From Oscillospiraceae bacterium (GTDB taxonomy: Bacteria > Bacillota > Clostridia > Oscillospirales > CAG-382): 64,000 bases of DNA. Shown here in pieces: positions 18,370 through 26,293 of this stretch (the stretch's first letter is position 1; every line of letters begins with the position of its first letter). The stretch is taken from positions 1-64,000 of the forward strand of contig SVTH01000010.1 in NCBI GenBank assembly GCA_015063885.1, in the 5' to 3' direction. Both the position numbers and the translations under genes were made by a program. The notes beneath the pieces are model-generated. The model did no database searches, was not told where the DNA came from, and saw only the letters and a program-made list of their open reading frames with translations.

Positions 18370-20394
18370 TTACAGGATGATGTAGGATACGGAAAGGGGA
18401 GGTAACATCACGGAAAGGCGTCCGTCCTCCACGGTCACGGGGATCTGCAGATCCCCTGCGGTGGTATAAGTGCCGTCGGGCAAATCGGTTTGCAGCGCGG
18501 GGGTGGTCTCCTTGGCGGCGGCGTTGATCAAAAGTAACAGCTTTTTGCCGTCCTCTCTCTCCCAGCACTCCGAGAAGGTGGCGGTGTGCTCCAAAAGACC
18601 GCCGTAGGCCTCCGCCTTGATCTTGGTGGTCTTCAGCTTCACCTTGTCTTCGATCTTGGGGGAGCGCAACAGCCTGCCGTCGTAGAAAAAGTCTCCCAGC
18701 GCGCTACGGGCGCCGACGCACTTCTTATAGAATTCCTTGTAGGTGAGGGTCTTGTAGGTCTCGGGCAGGATCCAGCCCATCTGCTCTCCGTAGGTGAGGG
18801 ATTGAGCGGCGAAGATGTTTTCTCCCACCCAGTCCCCTGCGTAGAGGTAATTTCTGCCGAACACCGCCACGTAGCCGTTGTAGATCACCATAAAGGCGGG
18901 GACCTGGTCGTTTTTGATCCAGATCCAGGAAAGATAGCCCTGGATGTCTTTCATATAGGGGTCGGAGGTACACTCCGTGGTGAAGCATCTGTCTTCGGGA
19001 AGGACCTGCCGTGCGTGATCCAGCAGGTTGCGATAGCTTTCCACCCACCAGGTGCCGCCTCCGGCACGGTGGGAATGGGTGGGATCCTCGCAGGGATAAG
19101 CCTGAGCCGCCCCGATCTGGTCGATGTATACCGCATCTACGGTAAATTCATGGAACAGAATGTCCATGATCTCCTGTTGCTTTTCCTGCCAAAGTGCCGT
19201 GGAGGGGCACATGATGGCAAGCTCGATGTTGGAGGTGGGGTAGACCTCCAAAAATGGCTCGTCACCCCGCTTTTTCGTGCAGTTGGGGCGGGCGACGGCG
19301 GTGAACTGCCAGTCCTCCTTACCCTTGTCGTGGGTGTCCCACAATCTGCCGTTGATGTAAGGCATCACCCGTACGCCCTTTTCCTGCAAACGGCAGATCC
19401 CGGGCAGGAAGGCCGTCTTGGCGGGGAAGTAATGGGGATAGTTGGTGTCGTAGGGGATCTGGAACCAATCGTAAAGATGGACGGGGGAATACAACCCCAG
19501 GTCCTCGCTTGCTTCCAGCAATTCGTCGGCAAAGGATTCGTCCCATTTCATACGCTTCCGCCACCAATGGGGATTGGTGCGTAGCCATTCCGGCAGATCC
19601 TTCCGCTTTCCGTTTTCCATCACAGGCTTCCAGGAGGCGTGCTCTTCGAAGAAGGCCTTGTAAAGCAAGGCAGCGTCGTACCAATCGCCGTCGAACAGAC
19701 GCCAGACGCAAACGCCCTCAAGACTTTGGGAGTTGGCGCCCTTGTCGATGTCCCGCAAGGGCATACAAGCCTTCAGGAAGGGGAGGGAATCCGCCTTCTT
19801 TTCGTAGTGCAGCTTTTTGTAGGCGGGGGCGGGGTCGTGAAGTCCGTAGTACAGCCCCCTTCCCGCTCCCGTGTGCCACAGCGCCATGTATTCCATGGAG
19901 GCACCGTAGGAGGGATAATTCTGACGGGAGGCAAAGGTGCGCATGGAGGGGTAGACCTCTCCGCATCCGTAGGGGAAGAACACCTTGGTGCGGCTGCAGG
20001 CGCCGAAGGTGAGAATGGGGTAATCGCATTCGTAAAGGGAATACTCCCTGTTTTCGCTATGTAATTGCACCGTCCAGGAGAGGCTGTCCTCCCCTTCACT
20101 TGCCGCGGCGGTGAGAAGGACGGTGACCATGGGTAAGTCCTTATGTCCCGAAAAGCTGACGGTATACACGGGAGACTCCCCGCAAACGCTCACCTTTTCC
20201 CAGCCTGCGGCGGAATCCACCGTTACCAAAGAGCCCTCCGAAAGGCTTCTTGCCGTCAGAGTGAAGAGAACGCCGTCTGCCTTCAAAAAGACTCTGCCGG
20301 ACTTGCGGTCGGTGATGCGGTGAAGGCAAACGCCTTCCTCGGTTTGGGCAAGGGAGACCAGAAGATCTCCTGCGGAAAGGGTATGGAGCTTCAT
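18370..20394 (-). CDS. Glycoside hydrolase-like protein (probably DUF6259 type)
   Basis: 674-residue protein without a signal peptide, hence cytoplasmic. It has an N-terminal beta-sandwich (1-230), a TIM-barrel-like centre and a C-terminal beta domain, the usual layout of large retaining glycosidases. Barrel landmarks include NPHWWRKRMKWDESF, HLYDWFQIPYDTNYPHYFP, VMPYINGRLWD, DAVYIDQIGAAQAYPCED and FTTECTSDPY; the Asp in YIDQIG and the Glu in TTECTS sit where such enzymes keep nucleophile and acid/base, but this is inference. I believe it belongs to the DUF6259 group. Its place inside a DNA-repair operon is odd. Confidence 0.7.
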   Translation of the reverse strand: MKLHTLSAGDLLVSLAQTEEGVCLHRITDRKSGRVFLKADGVLFTLTARSLSEGSLVTVDSAAGWEKVSVCGESPVYTVSFSGHKDLPMVTVLLTAAASEGEDSLSWTVQLHSENREYSLYECDYPILTFGACSRTKVFFPYGCGEVYPSMRTFASRQNYPSYGASMEYMALWHTGAGRGLYYGLHDPAPAYKKLHYEKKADSLPFLKACMPLRDIDKGANSQSLEGVCVWRLFDGDWYDAALLYKAFFEEHASWKPVMENGKRKDLPEWLRTNPHWWRKRMKWDESFADELLEASEDLGLYSPVHLYDWFQIPYDTNYPHYFPAKTAFLPGICRLQEKGVRVMPYINGRLWDTHDKGKEDWQFTAVARPNCTKKRGDEPFLEVYPTSNIELAIMCPSTALWQEKQQEIMDILFHEFTVDAVYIDQIGAAQAYPCEDPTHSHRAGGGTWWVESYRNLLDHARQVLPEDRCFTTECTSDPYMKDIQGYLSWIWIKNDQVPAFMVIYNGYVAVFGRNYLYAGDWVGENIFAAQSLTYGEQMGWILPETYKTLTYKEFYKKCVGARSALGDFFYDGRLLRSPKIEDKVKLKTTKIKAEAYGGLLEHTATFSECWEREDGKKLLLLINAAAKETTPALQTDLPDGTYTTAGDLQIPVTVEDGRLSVMLPPLSVSYIIL

Positions 20395-20413
20395 AAAGCG
20401 CCCCTCCTTTGGG

Positions 20414-21100
20414 TCAAGGCTTGTAGTTGGTCTGCACCTTTGCCAGCACGGCGGCGGAAACCGCTTTTGCTCCCGCTTCCCGCAGGATGGCGGAGCAGGC
20501 CCGCAGAGTGGCGCCGGTGGTGCAAACGTCGTCGATCAGTAGCAAGCGGGGATAGGCCTCCACCGCTTGGGGAATGGCGTGGTAACGGCCCCGCATGCTC
20601 TTTTCCCGCTGGGAGGCGGAAAGGAACTTCTGCTCCAAATGGGAGTGGCATTCCAGGGTGGTGATCAAGGGCAGATCCAGCCGCTTGGCAATGGCCTCCG
20701 CCAGCAAATAGGCGTGGTCGTAGCCGTAAAGCCGTTTTTCCTTGGGACGGCGGGGGATATAGGTCACCCCGTCGTAGCGGCCGTTGCAAAGGGCGGCAAG
20801 ACGGTCCGCCAAAAACTCCACCCGCTCTCTTTTGGCGTCGTATTTCAGCATGCCGATCAGCTTGCGGGCGAGAGGCAGATCGTACCACAAAAGGAACCGC
20901 ACGTCCTTGTTGTGGCTGCAGATACATTCTGCGGCGGGAAGCCCGCAGAAACGGCAGGGCTCCTTCAGCGCCGCCCGCAGATCCTCCACGCAATCCTTGC
21001 AAACGGGAATGCTGTGGATGCAGGCGCCCTGCCTGCAGAGCATACAGGGGCGGGGGAACAGCACGCGGCGGATCCGGTACCATTTGGCTTTGTAGCTCAT
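20414..21100 (-). CDS. comF: ComF family phosphoribosyltransferase-like protein
   Basis: 228 residues. ComF is required for DNA uptake and processing during transformation. Two cysteine clusters at the N-terminus (CMLC/CKDC at 19-37 and CRFC...CIC at 49-61) form the zinc-binding part, and a type I phosphoribosyltransferase domain follows with the PRPP loop LLLIDDVCTTGATL near residue 195. The start at 21100 is chosen because it gives a 4-bp ATGA overlap with recD2; the frame stays open upstream but inside recD2. Confidence 0.92.
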   Translation of the reverse strand: MSYKAKWYRIRRVLFPRPCMLCRQGACIHSIPVCKDCVEDLRAALKEPCRFCGLPAAECICSHNKDVRFLLWYDLPLARKLIGMLKYDAKRERVEFLADRLAALCNGRYDGVTYIPRRPKEKRLYGYDHAYLLAEAIAKRLDLPLITTLECHSHLEQKFLSASQREKSMRGRYHAIPQAVEAYPRLLLIDDVCTTGATLRACSAILREAGAKAVSAAVLAKVQTNYKP

Positions 21101-23340
21101 AAGGCCTCCAGCATGGAGGGCATGGCGGTATGGCGCTTGGGCTTTTTGGAGTTCTCCGCCATGTTGCTCAAAATATATTGCTCGCCCACGGTGCACACCA
21201 TCTCCTTGGCACGGGTGACGGCGGTGTAAAGCAGGTTACGGGTCATCAAGGGAGGTGCCGCCGCAAAGGAGGGCATCACCACGAAGCGGTATTCACTGCC
21301 CTGGCTTTTGTGGGTGGTGATGGCGTAGGCCAGCTCCAGATCCTCCAGCAGAGAGAAATCGTATTCGCAGGTGCGGTCGTCAAAGTCGATGAGGACGTAT
21401 TCCCCTTGCGTGTTAATAAGGCGGATCCTGCCGATGTCGCCGTTGAAGATCCCCGAGCCTTCGCCGTCGCCGCGGCTCCAGAGGAGATCGTAGTTGTTGC
21501 GGATCTGCATCACCTTATCCCCTTCACGGAAATAGCGGTTGCCCACCTTTTTCTCCCGCTTTTTGGGAGAGGGCGGGTTCAGCATCTCCTGCAGGGCGGT
21601 GTTCAATTCCGCCGTGCCCAAGGGCCCTTTCCTCGTCCAGCAGATCACCTGGATGTCCTCCAAGGGGTCTATTTTGTAACGGTTGGGAAGACGGAAGGCG
21701 CACAGCTGTAAAATGGTGTCCCGAATGTCCTCCGCCCCGTGGCGCTCCATAAAGAAGAAATCGTTATCCCGTACGGAAAGGATGGGCGCCTCACCGCGGT
21801 TGATCCTGTGGGCGTTGACGATGATGAGGCTTTCCTCCGCTTGGCGGAAGATATGGTTCAGCCTGACCACGGGGAATTTCCCGGAGTCGATCAGGTCGGA
21901 AAGGCATTTTCCCGGGCCCACGGGAGGGAGCTGGTCCACGTCCCCGATGAGCACCACGTAGGTGCCGGGCTTGATGGCGCGCAACAGCGCTTCCATCAGC
22001 AGAGTATCCACCATGGACATCTCGTCGATGATGATGGCCTTGCAGGTGAGGGGATTGTCCTCGTCCCTGGCAAATCTTGTTTTATGCTCCTCGGAAAAGC
22101 CCGTTTCCAGCAGGCGGTGGATGGTCTTGGCCTCCTTGCCGCTGGTCTCCGCCATGCGCTTGGCGGCTCTGCCCGTGGGGGCGGCCAAAACGCAGGAGAT
22201 GCTCAGCTCTCCGAAGATCTGCAAAATCGCCTGGATCACCGTGGTCTTACCCGTACCGGGACCGCCTGTGACCACCGTAAGCCCCGAGGTCACGGCGCTG
22301 AGAATGGCTTCCCTCTGTTCGGGGGCGTAGGTGATGCCGTACTCCTTTTCCAAATGGGTGATGCGGGTCTGTACCCCCTCCAGAACGTAGGGAAATTTCT
22401 CGCTTGCCAGCCGCTTCAGCTTGGCGGCGATGTATTGCTCGGCGGCAAAAAGCTCCTTCAGGGCGTAGTAGACCTGCCCCTCTTCCTCCGTGCGGAACAG
22501 CTCCTTTTCCTGCATCAGCAGGAAGATCCCGCGGCGCACGGCGTCCTCCTCCACGGAGAGGGCGCGGCATGCCTGGGAGATCAGCAATTCCTCCGGCAGA
22601 CGGCAATGCCCGCCCTGGTAGGCGGCGGTATGCATCACGTAGGTGATCCCTGCACAGAGACGGTCCTCGCTGTCGAAGGGCAAACCCTGGGAGCGGGCGA
22701 ACTGATCCGCCTTCTCGAAGCCGATGCCGTCGATCTCCTTGCAGAGACGGTAGGGGTTCTGCTTCACCAGATCCACGGCGGCGGAGCCGAAGCGCTTGAA
22801 AATGCGCACGGACAGGGAAGGCCCGAAATACTGCCCGAAGAACAGCATCACGGTACGCATGCCGAACTGCTGCTCAAAGGACTCGTGGATCTCGTCCGCC
22901 TTTTTGGGGGAGATCCCCTTGATGTCGCACAGCCAGCGGTGCTTGTTTTCGATAACGTCCAAAGCCTCCTCGCCGTAGGCGGCAAGGATCCGTTCTGCCA
23001 GAACGGGGCCGATGCCCTTGATGGCGCCGGAGGACAGATATTTCAAAATGGCGTCGGAAGAGTTGGGAAGGTGCTTTTCAAAATAATCCACCCGAAACTG
23101 CCGTCCAAAGGTGGGATGAACCGTCCAGGTGCCCCGCACCTTTACCGTTTCCCCTTCTCCCACGAAAGGCATGGTGCCCACCAGGGTCACGGGCTCGCCC
23201 ATACAATCCAGCACGCAGATGCTGTAGCCGTTTTCCGCATTGGAATATACCACTTCGTCAATGACGCCTTCCAAGAAACCGCCTTCCCGGAAATTGGTTT
23301 CCCGGAAATTATTTTCCCGGAAATTGGTTTCCATCTGCAC
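21097..23340 (-). CDS. recD2: RecD2-type ATP-dependent DNA helicase
   Basis: 747-residue 5'-3' helicase of the RecD2 branch (RecD-like, not tied to RecBC), used in DNA repair. It has the long N-terminal OB and helix-hairpin-helix region (AIKGIGPVLAERILAAYG, IDGIGFEKAD), then Walker A TGGPGTGKTT near residue 360, Walker B IIIDEMSM, and the C-terminal helicase motifs IGDVDQLPPVGPG and AITTHKSQGSEY. The start is GTG at 23340 or ATG two codons later; AAAGGCGGT lies upstream. Odd: the first 20 residues contain a threefold NFRE repeat. First gene of the operon. Confidence 0.95.
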   Translation of the reverse strand: MQMETNFRENNFRETNFREGGFLEGVIDEVVYSNAENGYSICVLDCMGEPVTLVGTMPFVGEGETVKVRGTWTVHPTFGRQFRVDYFEKHLPNSSDAILKYLSSGAIKGIGPVLAERILAAYGEEALDVIENKHRWLCDIKGISPKKADEIHESFEQQFGMRTVMLFFGQYFGPSLSVRIFKRFGSAAVDLVKQNPYRLCKEIDGIGFEKADQFARSQGLPFDSEDRLCAGITYVMHTAAYQGGHCRLPEELLISQACRALSVEEDAVRRGIFLLMQEKELFRTEEEGQVYYALKELFAAEQYIAAKLKRLASEKFPYVLEGVQTRITHLEKEYGITYAPEQREAILSAVTSGLTVVTGGPGTGKTTVIQAILQIFGELSISCVLAAPTGRAAKRMAETSGKEAKTIHRLLETGFSEEHKTRFARDEDNPLTCKAIIIDEMSMVDTLLMEALLRAIKPGTYVVLIGDVDQLPPVGPGKCLSDLIDSGKFPVVRLNHIFRQAEESLIIVNAHRINRGEAPILSVRDNDFFFMERHGAEDIRDTILQLCAFRLPNRYKIDPLEDIQVICWTRKGPLGTAELNTALQEMLNPPSPKKREKKVGNRYFREGDKVMQIRNNYDLLWSRGDGEGSGIFNGDIGRIRLINTQGEYVLIDFDDRTCEYDFSLLEDLELAYAITTHKSQGSEYRFVVMPSFAAAPPLMTRNLLYTAVTRAKEMVCTVGEQYILSNMAENSKKPKRHTAMPSMLEAL

Positions 23341-23380
23341 GCACCGCCTTTCGTTTTTTTGCTATACTTAATCACCATAC

Positions 23381-23409
23381 ATTATAATATATCCCGCAGG
23401 AAAAATCAA
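23381..23409 (-). promoter_or_regulatory. Sigma-70-type promoter of the recD2 operon
   Basis: On the minus strand, TTGATT and TATAAT are separated by 17 bp. The predicted start of transcription is about 35 bp upstream of recD2. Gene spacings of -13 to +19 bp downstream make a single nine-gene transcript likely. Confidence 0.75.
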
Positions 23410-23440
23410 GAAAAAAGCGGGGCAAACATCATTTTTTTAA

Positions 23441-23474
23441 CAAAAAAAGAAGGCTCCTTGTGAGAACCTTCTTT
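23441..23474 (-). terminator. Intrinsic terminator after ispH-rpsA
   Basis: On the minus strand AAGAAGGTTCT, a CACAA loop and GGAGCCTTCTT form an 11-bp stem with two G-U pairs, followed by a T run. Confidence 0.85.
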
Positions 23475-23487
23475 TTGATTTTACAAA

Positions 23488-25467
23488 TTACTCAGCTGCT
23501 TCTTCAGCGGGAGCTTCCTCTACGGGAGCTTCTTCGGGCTCCAGGAGAGCCTTGATGGACAGGTTGATGCGCTTTGCTTCCAGATCCACGCCGACGATCT
23601 TAACGGTGACCTTGTCGCCAACGTTGAGAACGGATGCGGGGTTGTTCACAGCCTTCGCTGCGATCTGGCTGTTGTGGATCAGACCGTCCAGCTCGGGGAT
23701 GATCTCAGCGAATGCGCCGAAGGGCATCAGGGACACGATCTTAACGTCAACAACGTCGCCGATGGAGTAGTTGTTGGTGAAGATGGTCCAGGGATCAGAC
23801 TCGGGAGTCTTGTAGCCCAGGGAGATGCGCTTGGTTTCGGGATCGTAGCCCTTGATGAATACGTTCAGCTTCTGGCCGATGGTGAGCACCTCTGCCGGGG
23901 GACGGAGTCTGCCCCAGGAGAGCTCGGAGATGTGAACCATACCGTCCACGGGCCCGATGTTGACGAATGCACCGTAGTTCATGATTGCACGAACGGTACC
24001 AACGTACTTCTGGCCGATCTCGATGTTGTTGTAGAACTCTTCCTCAGCCTGCTTCTTCTCTGCTCTCTGAACGGCCTTGATGGAGCCAACTGCGCGCTTG
24101 CGGTCCTCGTTGATGTCGATGACCTTGAAGCTGACCTTCTGACCCTTCAGGGGCTCCAGGGATTCGCCCTTTGCGATGCCGGACTGGGAAGCGGGGATGA
24201 ACACGCGGGAAGTACCCTTGGTTACAACCACGCCGGAGAAGGTGTCTTCCTTGCGGATGACTTCCTTCACCACGCCGGTGAGGATCTCGCCGGATTCGTG
24301 AGCTGCCTTGATAGCCTCCCAATGCTTGGAAACGTCCAAGCGCTTGCTGGAAAGCTGAACGGTGCCGTCGGAATCGCTGAATTTGATACATACCACTTCG
24401 ATAGAGTCACCGACATGGTACTTCTCAGTCAGATCAATGCCGCTCTCGTCGGTGATCTCGTCATAAACGAGAATGCCGGTGTGCTTGGTGCCAAGATCGA
24501 CCTTGAGCTCGGAAGCACTGACAGCGGAAACGATGCCCGTAACCTTATCTCCTGTATGTAATGTTTTGAAGGAAGCTTCCAGAAGCTCTGCAAAGCTTAC
24601 TTCTTCTCTGATGTCTGCCATGGTGTTTATTACCTCCTGAATTATACTACCGGGAGCCGAAGCCCCTGCAGTGATCAAAATGGATTTCGCCCTGCGCAAA
24701 AGATCCTTGTGCGGGGCAAGGTCGGCGGCGGTTTCCACCTGGAGGGCGTTCCTTCCGACCTCTTGGGCAATACGGAATAGCTTCACCGTATTGGAGCTGT
24801 TACGGGAACCGACCACCACCGTGAGATCGGAATCCTTTGCAAGCTCCCGTACCTCTTTTTGGCGGTTTTCGGTAATCGAACATATTGTATCAGAAATTTT
24901 TGAATGAGTATACACAGATTTTATGAACTTTTGACATTTTTTCCATTCTTCCGTGTGGAAGGTGGTCTGCACCGCCAGAACGATGGGCTCGTCCATGGGG
25001 GCGCACCCCGCAAATGTCTGTTCCAGCTCCGCCAGTCCGCTGTAAACGGCGGTCTCTCCCGGGGCGGCACTGACGATGCCCTGCACCTCGGGATGATCCT
25101 TGTCACCGATGATGATGAACTTGGCATCCGTCGCGGAGGCGGCGATGCGGTGGATCTTCTGCACGTAGGGGCAGGTGGCGTCCACGCAGGACAGCCCGCT
25201 TTCCCCGATCATGCGGTATACCTCCCTGGTGGCGCCGTGGGCGCGGATGAACAAAAGCGCATCCTTGGGAAGGGAGGGGATCTCCTCGGGAGTGATGAAG
25301 CGTACGCCTCTTTCCCGCAGGGAGTCGTTAAAGGTACGGTTGTGGATCAACTCGCCCAGGCAGTAGATGGGCTTGCTTTGCTCTGCAATGGCTTGCTCCA
25401 TCAGCTCCACCGCGCGGGAGACCCCGGGGCAGAAGCCTGCGTGCTTCGCTACGCGGATGCCGTTCAT
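23488..25467 (-). CDS. ispH: IspH–ribosomal protein S1 fusion
   Basis: 659-residue two-part protein. Residues ~1-280 are 4-hydroxy-3-methylbut-2-enyl diphosphate reductase, the last step of the MEP isoprenoid pathway; the three [4Fe-4S] cysteines are in GFCPGV (Cys13), DATCPYV and SDTICS, with the acid/base region VQTTFHTEEW. Residues ~295-630 hold four S1 RNA-binding domains (for example GTVRAIMNYGAFVNIGPVDG and VVDVKIVSLMPFGAFAEI), and the tail is Glu/Ala/Pro-rich. Such IspH-S1 fusions are known in Clostridia. The ATG start gives a 4-bp overlap with cmk; a GTG two codons upstream is possible. Confidence 0.95.
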   Translation of the reverse strand: MNGIRVAKHAGFCPGVSRAVELMEQAIAEQSKPIYCLGELIHNRTFNDSLRERGVRFITPEEIPSLPKDALLFIRAHGATREVYRMIGESGLSCVDATCPYVQKIHRIAASATDAKFIIIGDKDHPEVQGIVSAAPGETAVYSGLAELEQTFAGCAPMDEPIVLAVQTTFHTEEWKKCQKFIKSVYTHSKISDTICSITENRQKEVRELAKDSDLTVVVGSRNSSNTVKLFRIAQEVGRNALQVETAADLAPHKDLLRRAKSILITAGASAPGSIIQEVINTMADIREEVSFAELLEASFKTLHTGDKVTGIVSAVSASELKVDLGTKHTGILVYDEITDESGIDLTEKYHVGDSIEVVCIKFSDSDGTVQLSSKRLDVSKHWEAIKAAHESGEILTGVVKEVIRKEDTFSGVVVTKGTSRVFIPASQSGIAKGESLEPLKGQKVSFKVIDINEDRKRAVGSIKAVQRAEKKQAEEEFYNNIEIGQKYVGTVRAIMNYGAFVNIGPVDGMVHISELSWGRLRPPAEVLTIGQKLNVFIKGYDPETKRISLGYKTPESDPWTIFTNNYSIGDVVDVKIVSLMPFGAFAEIIPELDGLIHNSQIAAKAVNNPASVLNVGDKVTVKIVGVDLEAKRINLSIKALLEPEEAPVEEAPAEEAAE

Positions 25468-26150
25468 ACACACGCCGTCCGAAGCTTTTTCTCAACGATG
25501 GCCAAGGCGGCTTGCACCGTTTCCTCGGGGGTCAGAGAAGAGTTGTCCAGGAAGATGGCGTCCTCTGCGGGCTTGGCGGGAGCGATCTCCCTGCCTGCAT
25601 CGTTGGCATCCCGCTTTTGGATATCCGCCAGCACCTGCTCCTCGGTGATGTTCTCACCCTTGGCAAGCAGCTCCGCCAAACGGCGCTTGGCACGCTGAGC
25701 GGGGGAAGCCTCCATATACAGCTTCACCTGTGCGTCGGGAAGGATCACCGTGCCGATGTCTCTGCCGTCCATGATCACGTTGTTCTGCCGTGCAATGCTT
25801 TGCTGAGTCTCCAAAAGGAACGCCCGTACCTCGGGCACCTTGGAGACCTGGGAGGCGTAATGGGAAGCGGTGGAGGTTCTGATCTCCTCCCCCAAACGAA
25901 CGCCGTCCAGATAAACGGCGTTGCCGCCGTCCTCCAAACGCATCTGCAGATCCATTGCGGGAAGCAAGGGCACCACGTCCTCGGGATGCTCCGCCGAAAC
26001 GCCGTGGCGCGCGGCATACAACCCGATGGCGCGGTACAGGGCGCCGGTGTCAATGTAAATATACCCCAAGGCGGAGGCGAGCCCCTTCGCCAAGGTGCTT
26101 TTTCCCGAGCCGGAAGGCCCGTCGATTGCGATGTTGATCGTTTTAGTCAC
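25464..26150 (-). CDS. cmk: Cytidylate kinase
   Basis: 228-residue (d)CMP kinase of pyrimidine nucleotide synthesis. P-loop IAIDGPSGSGKST near the N-terminus, DTGALYRAIG for CMP binding, DGRDIGTVILPDA and the KRRLAELLAKG lid. GTG at 26150 is preferred as start because AAAAGGTG lies 6 bp upstream; the GTG three codons earlier overlaps that ribosome site. It overlaps ispH-rpsA by 4 bp; the cmk-ispH-rpsA order is typical for Clostridia. Confidence 0.95.
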   Translation of the reverse strand: MTKTINIAIDGPSGSGKSTLAKGLASALGYIYIDTGALYRAIGLYAARHGVSAEHPEDVVPLLPAMDLQMRLEDGGNAVYLDGVRLGEEIRTSTASHYASQVSKVPEVRAFLLETQQSIARQNNVIMDGRDIGTVILPDAQVKLYMEASPAQRAKRRLAELLAKGENITEEQVLADIQKRDANDAGREIAPAKPAEDAIFLDNSSLTPEETVQAALAIVEKKLRTACV

Positions 26151-26166
26151 AAAATTCACCTTTTAG

Positions 26167-26195
26167 ATTATACACCAAAAAAACCTGTTGTGCAA
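26167..26195 (-). promoter_or_regulatory. Probable promoter of cmk-ispH-rpsA
   Basis: On the minus strand TTGCAC and a perfect TATAAT are separated by 17 bp, only 16 bp upstream of the cmk start, which would give a very short leader containing little more than the ribosome site. Confidence 0.5.
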
Positions 26196-26259
26196 GGGTT
26201 TTTTCAAAAAAAGAAGCGGCAGATTTCACAAAATATAAATATCGTTTTTGACAAATCAA

Positions 26260-26288
26260 ACAAAAGAGAAAGCGCAGGGCTTTCTCTC
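26260..26288 (-). terminator. Intrinsic terminator after the glucan synthase-like gene
   Basis: On the minus strand AGAGAAAGC / GCTTTCTCT is a perfect 9-bp stem followed by TTTGTTTG, directly after the stop codon of the upstream giant gene. Confidence 0.75.
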
Positions 26289-26293
26289 TCGTT

